Source of the DNA: Clusia tigrina
Taxonomy: Eukaryota > Arthropoda > Insecta > Diptera > Clusiidae
Assembly (NCBI GenBank): GCA_920105625.2
Contig: OV050033.1
Coordinates: 1,034,001 to 1,098,000, forward strand
DNA: 64,000 nt
Direction: 5' to 3'
Part shown: piece after piece, positions 48,418 through 62,100 of the stretch
Position numbering within the stretch: position 1 is the first letter of the stretch
How the letters are laid out: the number at the start of each line of letters is the position of its first letter
Made by a program: the position numbers and the translations under genes
The notes under the pieces: model-generated
Told to the model about the DNA's origin: nothing
Seen by the model: only the letters and a program-made list of their open reading frames with translations
Databases searched by the model: none

Positions 48418-51400
48418 GTCTCTTTGATAATGAAGAACCCATCTTGGCCATGCACAGCTATGTTACAATGACTGTGGTAATGACTTCAATGTTGGCGTGA
48501 TTCGCTCGAGGACGGTACAAAAACAACAAAAGAAGGACGGAAGGCAACTGTTGTCACATCAGAAAGTACGTGCGTATAACACTGAAATAAAATAACAGGA
48601 ACACTTAGGTATAGGGATACTGAGTATCTATATCCCAGGGACGGATCAAAGAATCAGCCGTGACCATCTGACCGCATACAATTTCTCTATACGCGCATAT
48701 ACCTGTACATACGTTACCGAACGAACTCAAAAATGAGAGGTAAAGAGAGCGTCAGTGATCAGCCCGAAATGATTTCAAGAAACATCACCAATTTCTTTGT
48801 TCAAAATGTGAGGCATTAAGTACCAACAATAGGAGCGGAGCGCCGGAAATATTCATGTCCCTTCATCCATCATTGTGAGTATTTTTATTTATTTGTTAAC
48901 AGATAATGACATTTGTCGGAAGGCTGTTGCCATTTCGTGTGTCCTGTGACTGTAAGCATGAGGCGAGATTGGTACCGAAGAAGAAGAACCAGCCTCAGCG
49001 GAGGGCTCGCCACATACGAGTATGTATGGCAAAGACGAGCTCCTTCGGAAAGTCGCAATTTTACTTACTTTGCAGTGTTAGAACAACGCAATTAAGCAAC
49101 TTATTCTTTGGCCTGATGCTGATTTTCTCGGAATATTTGTTACTTTTAACAGTTACCCAGTTGCGGGGAGCACATCACCTCACCTCTTCATGACTCTGGG
49201 TGAGATTTTGCAAGCTGGAATTCTTGACCATCATCAACTTTCCAAATGCATATTACATGCTCACTTCCCTCAGACTGCTTCGGTCCGTGGTTTTCAACGA
49301 CTTTTTATCCATGAATTCCATAATGGACTTCTGCACGTACTTCTGCATGGATTTGCATCGCTTCCCATATCGGAAGTCAAAAAGCACCCGGTCGGGCATT
49401 CCGAAATAGCCGCACCGATTGCCAGTGTTGATTTTGCAAAATGGCGCGCATATAAAATGCGGATAATTTGAAATTCTGAATTCAAAATCCAAACTGCAGC
49501 GATAAATGATTTTTTTCCTTGGTTTGCTGGAAAACAATTTTGATACGAGTTTGTTGGAGGAGTGGTTTAACTACAGCAAACACATTTCCTTCAGGTTCTT
49601 TTATTTATTTGTGCATGTGTGTTTTGTGGCGGAGCGAAAAGAATTCATTTCAAATAAAAATTTTAGAAATGCTCGCACAGCCGCAAAACTAAAACAACAT
49701 CAGCAACAGCGAAAATCTAAAAGGAATCTAAAATTTCTGCTTTAATTGCACAATTTCCGTTGCAACGAGATAACTCATGCATACGTGTTGTTGTTGTTGT
49801 GGTTGTTGTGGTTGTTGTTATTATTGTGGTTCTGTAGCTGGCATGAATTGGCGGGAAGTGCGAACATGAGGGAGGTTCGTTAAGCTGCATTTACAACTTT
49901 AGCAATAATAAATATTTTATTTTGCATATGGGAACTCACCACTCGGCACGGGCACGGACCCGGGCAGAATAGAAAACACTGCACAGCATTTCAAAAAATT
50001 AATTATCCGATTCTCCGTATTAGTAACATCTTGACTAGATCCGGCCAAAGTATAAGTAGTGACACCAAAGGCGCTACGGACAAGCAGAGACCTTTATTCC
50101 CTGTTCTTCTTCAGACACTGTGATATGGGTGCATGTCAAAATTGCGCTGTTAATTGCGCTACTCAGCTGATGAGTCCACGGGTAGAGACTGAGGCAAATA
50201 TATAGTGAGTGTGCACCATTTGAGTATCTGGCTCTGCTCCCTTAGCTGAATCGACAGTTAGTCAGCCCCATCTTGTTCATGTGTTCATATCAATCTTCAT
50301 TAAAGAGGTAAAACCCTCCGGAAGTGTATCTAAGCCAGCCAGCGAAACACCCGGGAGGCTTCTACCTCGTAAATGCACATTGGCTCTAATGTACTCACAG
50401 CATATTTAACAACAAACGAGTTTTCATACCCAGTTTTTTAACCTCTTTGGACAAAATCCAATTCCAATTGTGACTCGTGACGCGTGTCAGAAAAAAGGGG
50501 ATTTTGTGTTGCACTTTTCCCACATTTCACTCTTATCTCTCGGAAGTCTTCCTCACATAGGAAGTTCCACTGAGTCTTTGCTGTAAAGTTTTTCTCTGAT
50601 GTTCCTCATTTGAATTTCCGCAGCATTCCTATGCCGTAATCGTCAAGAGTTTGGTATTGCAGTGTAGTGAAGTTATGGGAAATCCATCAAGAATGGATAT
50701 TCATGGCACCCAGAGAATAGTGAAGAATCTACTACAGCTAACTTATGGCAATGCGTGGTACTCCTATTGATTTAGATGTTATCCTCCATCATTTTGCACG
50801 GTGCAACGTCACTTTTACCAATGGCCGCAGTGTTAGCACAACCTTCTCGAGGTGCTGCATCGTCGTTGAATTTATCTGTCCCACTGCCGAACAGGACTAA
50901 GGTCTGCTGATTATTGTCAATATCCACTGGATTCATCGGTGGCATTGAGGTTCTATGACAACTTCTTCGACGAGTTCTGCTTTAGTACTACATCAGTACT
51001 GGTAAAAATAGATTTTTCTTAATATTGCAAAGTCCATGATACAGGATAGCGTATCCAAGGTAGCATTAACGGAGGATCCCAGCTGGGAAGATTGTTACCA
51101 AATACTCGGCGTTTAATGAGGTCATCGAAAATCGTGTCTTTTTTTGTTGAACTCTTTCCAAATTGATTGATCGTGCCCAGGGAATGAATTTTGAAATACT
51201 ACAATCCTAAGGAACTGTAGTTGGTTTGGGTTGTAATACAGTTGCTATAGGTGTGGGTACATACAAATTCATCCAGAAATACACCCCACAAGAATGCTAA
51301 ACTCAGTGCCAAACAATCGGCCTCTGAGATTCGAGTAAAGCTGGCATCCTGCAGGATCTGCTCTCTTTCTTTTTTGCTTTCTGACAATTATGCTAAATGC

Positions 51401-54400
51401 CCGGAGACTGTTCTCTGGCAATCTTGAGACACCTTAGAGTGCCCTTATATATGTCCAGAGAGGTGACTTGGGCAAAGTTGACCTGGTTTGAAAGTAGTTT
51501 CGAGTCACTGAATGGCTAGTGTACGCATCGGACAGAGGCATTAAAAAGCGTGTCAAATCTCTCTCAAAGGATCCATAAACGCCACTGCCTTTTTGCAAAT
51601 GAAACAATCCAAAGCTTTAGACATCTTTTTACGAGTTTTGTGCTTGTTTTCCTTTTTCCATTTTTTGTTTGTGCCTCGGTTTATTTGGTTAAATGGCCAA
51701 CATACGCTCAACATATGCGTCAATTTGTTTGGTTTGGGTTCCGCTGTGTCGTTGCGTTGTTTGCCGCTCGCGTTTAAATGCTCCAACGAACAAAGCCAAT
51801 AAATTTATATATACGATACTTATGTATATGAATGCTATCTTCTCTAAACAAGAATTTATGTCAATTCTATTAATAAGAGATGCGCACACTTCCAATTCCA
51901 GGGGACCCACAAATCGAAAGGAAGTTTCGATTTCTTCGCCTCCCAAGCCTAACATGGCAAAACTGTGTGTTTCAAGTTGGAGTTCCAACCTTTTGAAATG
52001 AAAATGCACTTGATCAGAGAAATAGCTGCGCAGACTTATCAATGCAAATGCTGTTCCTGGTGGGGAGCAGTTTTTGGCACCACTGCAAATGAGGTGACAT
52101 AATGCCAGATTCTGAGTAATCACTGTGTGCATGAACTTACTTGTTGGTGAACATTTTAGAATCTTTCAAAGACAATGAGTGCGAATGCGCCTATATTCAT
52201 GTATAAAGAGCTTGATAGTTCGTTCCGAAAGCGATATTAGAAGTTTGTTGCTAAAATTGTTTATCATAATTTTTCCTCATTTGCATTCATGATTTACGAG
52301 TATGTTTATGTTCCGGAAACGACTGTCCCCAATATTGGTTCAGAGCGTCATGTGTGCGAAAGTTTTTACCCGGCCATATGGTTGCATACCAAGTTCCTTG
52401 ATTTTGCCTCCAAATGTGGCCAGATCGATGATGCTTGTGGAGCTCTGCATGCGAGTATGAGTTGTTTATTTTGGCAACACCATTCAGTGGCCAAAGGACG
52501 CGCTTTGATTTCGGAGAATCGCACATGGTGGACATACGAGTATGTAATAGAAGGTTTGAATAAAATAACTCGATCAAATTCTTCAAACTCAACATGATGA
52601 AAAGGAATCCTCCAATGCAATCAGATTGTCAGTAGGGAAAATCCACGTAATTCTGACGGGATGATCCCAAAATAGATACCAGGATACTGCGGTGAGGGTG
52701 GGAATCACAGTACCGTATCGCAGAAATACCATCTCTACCAAGCAGTGAATACAGAGAAAACAAATTGACTTTTCGTGATATTGTTGCTTGATTAAATGGT
52801 TTCTGCTCCAAACTCCTTTAATTGAGGGTCTGGATGAATGTAACCCGTTCTGCTTGTCTTTCGGGGATTTTGGAAAGATTACTTTGTTTTTTTTTTGGTA
52901 TATGCCTTCCACAAAGGACATAAATATTTTATTGCAACAATCAGCAGTGCGTGAAATGTATTGGCGGCCAATTAATAGCGTCACAGCCCCATCCCAAAGT
53001 CGTCCAGTAGGCCGTGAATTTCCGTAAAAACAATTGACTATACAAAGAGTAATCTTAGATCAATCGAAGAGGAATAATCGAACCACACGAATTTTGTATT
53101 TTTTACTCCGTATTAGTGCAAATAAGACATACTTTTGGCGTCTTGGGAGAGTGATAACCAGCTCTTTTCTCGAAATAATATGAAGCCATATCACAAATCC
53201 AATTAACTGCGTTTAAGAGATCTTATCTTGCCATCTCACAGTGCTCTCGAAGCATAAACAGTTATTTCATCGATACCCAATTCTGTATTGATATCAGTTA
53301 GCGGAGAAATCCTGCCTGTCTTTGGGAGTACTCCAAAAAGTTTGATTTCGATTTTCAACTCAAACCTCACCTTCCGATCTAATTCATTGAATCTTTGGCT
53401 TCCTGTATCACATAACATTTATGGGTGGGATGACATGCTTGGAGAGAATTCAGAAATGTCGCAAAAATGCAACTGCCGCAAGATCAGGTCGCTGAAGAAA
53501 TATATCTATATTTTGTGATACATAGATTTGAGAACATTTCAGTCATTGATTACTTTATAAGTGTTCTAAGAGGAATTCAGAAGTGTGACGGTACACAAAT
53601 CGCTGCATCCATGCTCAAATGGTGCCTGAAAAGCCGCACATGAAATTTTGCCGTAAACATTCACACCACTGAAAGTTTATTATTCCTGCCTGCATGCAAA
53701 TGTTTATGTTCCAGAATTGTTTTAAATTCGTGCTAAAACACAAACAATCGAAAGGAAAGAAATTCAAAACTGAAGAATGCTCCTTATGTGAAGATGTGGA
53801 AGCGTGCGCCGAGAGCTATGATCGCATGCCTGAGAGATGAGAAGTGCATTGTGTGGAGTGCAATTAATTTATTGATCAACGAACATTTATTTGCACATAC
53901 ACACACACACACTCACACGTTTCCTATTGGGCCCACATACCCACAATCACGAATAAAGCGTCCCTCGTTCATTTGAGGCGAGGCTTCGTCTTCGTCTTCG
54001 TTGTCGTCATCTTCATCCATTCATCAGAAATCAGCTGCATACAATATTTTCTGAACTGCATTCCGTGTGTTCTCGTAGTCGTGGTCTCGTTTTTCCAATT
54101 TATTTTTGGCATTTAGACCGAAGTAATGTTCTCTTGGCTTCGATTAATAGTCTTTCAGTTTTCTTATTTCGCTGGTCTCGTACTCGCATTCGTTTGTGTG
54201 CTTCTCTTGTACCACAAAAAATGGTTCACCTCAAAATTTCGGTTCACTTGCGTGTCTGTGTGCACCTCAAATGTTTTGTTTATGTTAAAATGCTGTATTT
54301 TCTTTCCGATGTTCGTTTTTTACTCCGCTCTTTCCACGGAATATGATTAAGCATCTAGTCCAACAGATGCCGCAGATGGTGTAAAGATTTCGTATGAATT

Positions 54401-57400
54401 ATTTTAAATTTAAGCAACTTATAATAAACTAATTAATTGGGTGAATAATAATTTAAATTTTATTTCTTGCTAACTAAAAAAATACCCTAATTGTTCTTTG
54501 TTGAAATATAATTGCAAAGGAATGCGTTTTTACCCACATAATCAAAGGTAGCGGCCGACATTCCTATGCCCTCAGGGCTTGTGAAGTATTCCAACTTCCG
54601 TGTTCCTTCATACACGTACCAGTTGCATCGCCGTGAATGCTGTTATCAACACAGCACTTTGAGAAGCTTCACAGTGTCCACTCGATCCTGTACGATTGCA
54701 TCCGTGTTTGCAGATAGTCCTAATCCCAAACTGCCCTTGTTTCCCTCTTTTTCTAAATTCATCTCTGAATTTAGGATACTGGAATTGTTCCCTAATTTCC
54801 GTTATATGGGTTTCAAAGCATATATGCCAGTAAAAGAGGGTATAAGTTCAAAAATAAATCGTGTACTCGAACGAACGAACAAATCGTTGTGCTTTTAGGT
54901 CCATGACTTGCCCTTCTTCTATATTGAGAAACGGAGTTCCTGTATCAGTGACAAATTTGCATTTCGCTTTCTTTATGCTTGTACTGAATATTCAAACCTT
55001 AAATGTGACTGACCTTTGGATAATATTTGTGGTATCAACAAAAACTGAAGTGTCCTTCGGGATTTTTCATGCTTTTGTTTAGGCAATTGGTACGAACTCC
55101 TATTCGGGAAATTATTGTAAGTTCAGTGCACAGGAGAGCTAATTTGGACTGATGAATGAGTCACCGAATTTGCAAGGGATGCATTCGTTATATGATATTC
55201 GCGCCCATGAAAACGCTTGATGAGATAATAGCAACGAAAGCTTTCTGATGTCTCTAAAGACGTTTCCAGCAGCTATAACGAGTTCCTTGGAAACTAACAC
55301 TACTGTAGTATTAGATCCAATGTGTATTGACGGAAACTTATATGGAAAGCGAGCCGAGATAAATTGTCTGTTGTGGTTTTCTTGCTACATCGGACGGCTT
55401 CAATTTATTGCCAAAAATTCGTGCAAATTTTTGCAACAACTCCAGATAAAAATGCCTAATGAGGAAACTTTTTGCAACCCTACGTCCGTTTGGAGACCGA
55501 TCGCCAGAGCGATTTCGTGGGGCTCACTTAACATAGTGGCAGATCAATCGTAGTAAACAAATTCCTTGTTTTGACTCAATTTTTATTATTTATTAACTTT
55601 TTAGAAAAACTCTATTTTCCGTTAGTTATTATAAACTCTACATTGAGAGTCTCTAATGTAAATGCTTTCGCATTTATGACGCAAACTGGTCTGTTGATTG
55701 TAATTTCAGAATGAAAGTAGAACATAATGACGTCAAATTTGTCTGATGACACCTTTTTAATTGGCTCGTTTTCCATCCTCATTGAATCCCTCATAACTCT
55801 CGTATGCTTCCCGCCCATGCTCTCATGCATACGCAGGGAAAATTGTCTCCTTGCGACATTCTTAAAGGCATTATGCTGATTATTTGTTGGCTTTTGCCCT
55901 TGGGAAAGGCTGTGAGCCCATGTTATTCCGTTATGCAGGAATTTATTATATAATTACGCCAGTCGGCGTCACAAACCAAAAGACAATTCAATTTTGGCTG
56001 ACACCTGCAGCATTTTCCAGCAATGCAGTTATTTTTATTGCGCACGTTTCAATTTCCTTGAACTTGACTCTCAAAATTAACCTAAAATATGAAAAATACC
56101 CGCAATACAGCAACAAACGTGCAAAGAAGCAAAGCGAACACGAATTGGCGGCCATCGCAAGTGCGGCAGGCAGACAGACGGACAGACAGACACATTTGTG
56201 TGCAATTCAATTTTGTCAACACTGAAAGGGATTGGATTGACTGCACTCGCAGTGCGCACACACATACGCTCCGCTATATCCGAGATACGAAATGCATCAG
56301 TGTGCGTGTGCTTGCAAGTGAGTGGTGTGCAGCGAATACTGGCACACTCGCCGAAGTATGTCAGTGGCACATTTAAACGCATCCACACATGCTTCCAGCA
56401 ATTGTTGACACATTTGACTGCATTCTGTCTCGCTGCTACCGCCGGAGCGGCGTGACACAAGCTGCCAGCAATGCGATGCCATTTGATATCATTTGTTTTA
56501 ATGGCTAAAGGTCAAACGGTTTTCCTACTTAAATGCAATTTCAGTGATAACACAAAAGAATAGAAAAGAATTAACGAGTTAAAAGTCACACCAGTGATAA
56601 ATCACAGAGCGACCGCGCTACAGCCACTGTCAGCTGAGTGCAGCGCCGTGGCGAAATGGTGATGTGGCGTGCACATGCTTAGCTAACATTCTGCCTAAAT
56701 TGGCACGTGGGTGTGTGCCAAACGCACACTCTAACACACACGAATGCACCACTTGCGGCACAGTAATTTTCTAATTCTAACTGTGTGGTTATGTTGCATA
56801 CGAACATATGAGACAAAACTAACAAAGTGCCGTGAATGACATCGCCTCCAAGCAGTTTGTAGGTGCCGCGGTGATGCTTGATATTGACACTAATTGCATT
56901 TACAGTGCGCATGTGAGTTGATTTGCGTGTGTGTGTATGTATCAAAGTGTGGCAAACGAGTTTAACTTGAAGGAAAGGTTTTGCATGCATGTGTTTTGCA
57001 TAAAAGTTTCCATATTTCCTATTCTTGATACTTTTCACACGTTTCGTTTATTACGTTCACCACGTGTCTCTGTCCCTCTCACTCCCTCCTGTCGTCATGT
57101 TCATTAACCCTGTCGTATCTGATGTCTTTGTCGAAATGAAAATTTGATATATTCCTGCGTTGAGCACGAGTGTGAGAGGCACTTTGTAAAATATCACAAG
57201 GCTTCAATTACCAAAAATTATTCAACGCGAGAGAAAAAGAAAAATTCAATAATAAAAAAACCAGACACTAAAAATTTTTAGCTTTTAAAAAATTCTAATG
57301 CAGAATTATGCTATTTCAGCAGTTTGCATACTCGAAATTTGTACGATTTTTGCAAGCACATTTTAATTTTTTATATTTCGTGTTTCCTTTTAGCACTCTA

Positions 57401-57489
57401 CATTCAAAACAAAAGGGCACATTGATACACAGTGTACCGAGGCACTTTAAGTATTGGGCAAACTGTTTTCATCAAGATACGTAACAAAG
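48418..57489. other. Nine-kb stretch without a supported gene
   Basis: In Drosophila the Col4a1 gene lies head to head with viking, but no Gly-X-Y coding sequence is seen here on the plus strand. A minus-strand frame at 49253-49537 (95 codons, Cys-containing) is the only coding-like piece. GTT repeats occur near 49790-49820, CA repeats near 53900. The remainder holds short unsupported ORFs. It is intergenic or a long first intron. Confidence 0.5.
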
Positions 57490-57660
57490 AGTTAGAGAGA
57501 GATAGAAATAAAGAGAGAGAGAGAGCGATAGAAAGAGAGAGAAATAAAGAGAGAGATAGATAGAGAGAGTTAGAGGGAGATATTGAGAGATAGAGAGTGC
57601 CATAGATATTTACAGAGAGATATAGAAAGATAGATGGAGAGAGAGAAAGAGAGATACAGA
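57490..57660. repeat. GA/GATA-rich simple repeat
   Basis: About 170 bp of irregular GAGAGA, GATAGA and AAAGAGA units. In flies such arrays can bind GAGA factor, but nothing here shows that. Confidence 0.85.
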
Positions 57661-58199
57661 TAGCAAATATGAGCGCTCGGCTAGAGTGGCACTAGAGTAT
57701 TTAGCACCAAAGGCAAAAACAAACTATGTATAAGGACATCTTCACACAGTACGAATATTTGTGTAAGGTTTCGTCGATGAAAAAGCCACGAAGCCCCGCA
57801 TCCATATTTAGAGCCATTTGATTTTTAAAGTTTTATGGAGCACAGCAAAAATTTTATTTCCTTACCCAATGCTCCCCTTCTGTAAAACAAGCGTCCACAC
57901 ATTAACACTACCCAATTTACAGAGATGCCAGTATACTTTTGGGTACCTGCACCCCATTCCAGTTGTGCAGCTCCAAATTAAAAAAATGCAAAATGCCTCG
58001 GCGGAGCTTAGTCAGCAGTTAGAAGAAATCAGTTGTCATAGAATTCTGCATGATTGCACAATTGCTGAGGTGTAAACAGTGCATATTCGGCCACACCAGT
58101 TTTCTGTGTCGTCTCCTGGAATGCACCTTTGGCAGCATTATCTAAATACTCTTAAGCTCAGAGTAACCCGAAATACGTGTCTAGAAGTATATGAGACTT
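57661..58199. other. Spacer next to LINE fragment
   Basis: No gene is seen. The right part may include the decayed 3' end of the neighbouring LINE. Confidence 0.4.
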
Positions 58200-59144
58200 T
58201 TGCAGGATATTTTTGTTGTTAGGAGTATTTCTACTCAATTACCCAGTCCGCTACCTTCAGTATAGCTAACACATCCGCTTTTAATACCGTTGGCATACTA
58301 CCCAAGAACGAGAACCATCAGAAATTTTATTCAGATGCCAGCCAGACCCAGCCCCCTTTTCAGTTTTTGAGCCGTTAGTGAAGAAAGCATTCGCCGGGTC
58401 CCCTAGAAACTGGCGTTTTTCTTTTTTCCAAAAGAAACTTTAGGTATTAGTTTATCCTTCGGTGCCAGAAGCAATGGATATTGTTCTGAAACCATCTTAA
58501 ACATCTCTATATGCCCAGAGTTATTGTCTACGTGCCTGTATCCATATGAATATAACTGACATATCGTCTTCATCGGCTCTTGTTGAATCCACAGCTCTGC
58601 GCCACCAAGATACATGATTAATATAATAATCAGCCAAAGCATTTCAGCTGGGTTCTGACCCCAAGATTTACTAATTGCTCTTCAGCACTGCCCAAACAGT
58701 TTCTGTGCCCGACTAACCTTCAGTTCAACATACGTCTTCCAAGTGAGTTTCCCATCAATAACTCCCTTGAAAAGAATTGGATTTACATCTTTCAGTACTG
58801 TTGGAATAAGGCATACCTGCTTTCTTTTTCGTGCAGACATAACCAAATTTGTCTTCAATCTTGTCTAGAATTCTCTGTACTGTATCCGAAAGGATTCTTG
58901 GCGAGAGAATCTGGTGATGCTGTACAGTTCTGCTCTCAGTATTGGAATTACGGTACTGCCTGTAGATTATAACAATTCTCAAGGCTGTAGAATAAAAAAC
59001 ACCTCGAATGTTATCCTTCAAGCACAATCTGCACGATTCATCCATCATATAGGATATAAAAGTCCCATAAAACTGATATGGCCGGATAATATCAGCTGGG
59101 ATATAGTCACCATGCAAATTTAAATTTTCTTTGAATAATTCCAT
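58200..59144 (-). mobile_element. Decayed LINE (reverse transcriptase C-terminus and RNase H)
   Basis: Read on the minus strand with several frameshifts and stops, it gives RT-end-like patterns: the equivalent of LGVILDGKLTWKTYVELKV (here broken), AQKLFGQC, WG.NPAEMLWL, and GAELWI near 58595. Further on is an RNase H-like FFTNGSKTEKGAGSGWHLN near 58326-58391, then LGSMPTVLKADVLAILKVAD-like sequence near 58230-58300, again in shifted frames. This order fits an RNase H-bearing non-LTR retrotransposon. No catalytic RT box is left. It is a fossil. Confidence 0.55.
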
Positions 59145-62100
59145 TATACTTCGGAATGAATATCATATCATACACCAGACTGCTACAGATGAGAAATGGG
59201 CATGAGGATGCACGGGTGAAAACAGCAATGGAGACATTCGGCGGCATCAATTCAAATGTGATAAAGCGCGTACACACACGCAAGCTGGGAAACCACATAC
59301 TTACACTGCCCTTTGAGTTCATGATACTCGTAGATCGTTTGGTTTGACAAACCGTCGATGCTGTGTGTCGATGTCGATGTCGCTCCCGTTCTTGTTGTTG
59401 TTGTTGGTATGACAATGAACAGCGTTTATTTCCTGTCTTAAGGTTTTCTTTTTGGTCGTTTTGCTAGAAACAGATAACCTCTTTGTCACCCACTGTGCCA
59501 CACACTGAGCTCCACCGCAAACTCGTCGCGGCGGTGCTTTTGATTGGACGTGCTCGTACGGAGTTGTTGGCATTCCGCAAAGCGAATAAAGTTGTGGCAA
59601 TTTTACGCCAAACTTAATTTTAATATTGAAATTCTTTGGAAATTTCTTATCAGACATTTTAATGATTTTTTTAATTCAAAAATCTTTTTTCTCGTTTGCA
59701 GATGATGTCTGCTCATAAAAATGGTGACCGTACATCCGGGAGATGTGCTGCAGCATTGACTGAAAACTCTTCTGGCATGTTTCAATGCTAGAGACGGACA
59801 TTTTATTTCAAATTCGACGATATCACTATGGAAGCCTATAGTCGGGACGATGCTTTGGGATTGGTTAGAACGTTTTGCTTATGATGTTGAACGCTTCGCG
59901 CCAGTCCTTCACCTGACGTGAGGCGGAACTTACGGAAGTTACGGTTCTACCACTGACATGAGAGCAACCAAGCTGAAGGCACCCAACTTGCCCAAGAAGA
60001 CCAACTAACTAAGAATAAATCTTCAAAAATGACAGAAATTAAATTTTTTGATTTTCATTATAAAAATGCGTCATTTTAGTATTCGTTGAATCGGTGTTAA
60101 TATATCTAATGAAATCCTACGACTGTAGAAAAGCAATAAATCTTGTTAATTGTTGCACTCTTTTATATTTTTAACGAGTGAACACTGTACTTACTTCAAG
60201 GCTGTTTGTTTTTCGTGCTTATTTTTGTTTGGCCTAATAATGAGTTAAATCGTTAGTGGGAACCAACTATATGACTATATATATATATATTCACAGTATA
60301 TTAAATAAAATTTTTACATAAATTTTAAAAAAACATGGCGTGCTTCACTTGCGTTCGTTGGTTTAAATTCTTAGTTAATTGCATTCTGTTTTTGCACTGA
60401 GTGATAACTCGAGAGAGAATTGCTCTTGATTGTTGATAACCCAAATTGAGGCGTTAGAATTAAATGCTCGCAAATACTCGTAAATCAAAAGAATTGTATA
60501 ATTTGACACCATTTCTTGAATTCAACAAGAAATGGTGTCAACATAATTTCAAATTAAAATTATGAAATCATGCGGCGCTATCTAAAAATACAATGCCAAA
60601 GGAAATCATGGAGTCACTCGTATACTTGGTGTATGTACGTGTTTTGAATTCTGCATGATAACTACGGACTTCCGTTTTATTCCTGGCGTCATATGACGTC
60701 TGAAATGGTTCAGAGAGCTGGCAATATTCGGAAGACTGTCCTAACGTAACCTGAACTATCCTACTAGATCGAACCAATGATCTGGATAAATTCTAACCTT
60801 AGCATGTTTGTAACCCGATAAAACAATTAGAGTACTCCAAAGATATGTTGCTCCTTAACTACAGACGCCTGCTAAAACAATATTATAAGACATCCACGAC
60901 TTTTACTTAGAGACTGGTGTGAAATATTGGTCGCAAATTCGATTTAAATGAAGCTAAATTGATGGACATCATTCATGGCTTGATTGATTCGTTTTGGAAA
61001 AACATCTACACAATATTTTATTTCTAAGCCCATACCTCCTATTTGTAGCCCCCAACTTACTGTGTTAAGAGGAAAATATGTATCGTGTGGAATCGTTATA
61101 AATCGTTTGTAAATTGTTTAAAAGGAGAAATTGTCGCTGTCTTTAGATTTATGATTGTTCCAATTCACAAAAGCGGTTTCATTTCATTGCAAATCATTCC
61201 ATTTTGGTCGCTATAATTGCTCGGGGACTTTTAGGTAACTTTAGTAATTCATTCGTTCCTTCTATTTTCGCAAATATAATGGGTCTAAAACATAGTTTGG
61301 TATTTGCGGATCGCATTTGCTTCCCTTGGGCTAGATTTCAGTTTGATATAAGGCTGGCAAATGCCTTATTAAGGCTTCAAGTGGCAAACGAAATGAGACC
61401 ATAAAAATGAAACAGCAATTAATTATGTCTTCATTCTTTAAAATGTTTCCCCATAACATTCTTTGCACTTAAAAAATAAAAATATATTTTAAATTTACAG
61501 AGAGCACATCACCATGCCTCCCAGCGAAGAAATTATTTCCGCATTCACTGCTCCGTTGCAGAAATAAATAAGCAAATTGCACTTCTTTGCAGTTGAGTTA
61601 CGCGTTTCAGTAACCAGGCAAATAAAACTTAACGAGCGCGTTCTACACGCTGAATGAGGGATGTGAATTGCATTGAAGTTCATCGATTGTGCACGATGAG
61701 GATCCGCCCGTACAGGCAGCAAGCAGCACTTGTGCTCGGAAGCAACTTCAAAGGCGCTGTTGGCAATTGGCTCTGCTCTGCAGTAAAACTGTTTACACTC
61801 CGGACAAATAAATGCAATCTTCAAATGGTGACTGTTTCATTTCAGAGAACACATCACGGTTTCTTTACGGGCACGCACGATACTGAACAAATTCTAATAG
61901 TTCTGTGCTATTTGAGGAGAGCGATGTTTGCATCTTGCTCAATGAAACTTACAAAATCACGAATTATGAAAATTACATTTAAAATATTTACGAATATAAT
62001 CGTAAACTAAACTTAAGCTAAACTACTCGGAAGAGTGCCAATTCTCCATGGAAAGTAAGCGTCCAGTTTAGGTCACTCATACCACTGGTGGGCCGCTTAT

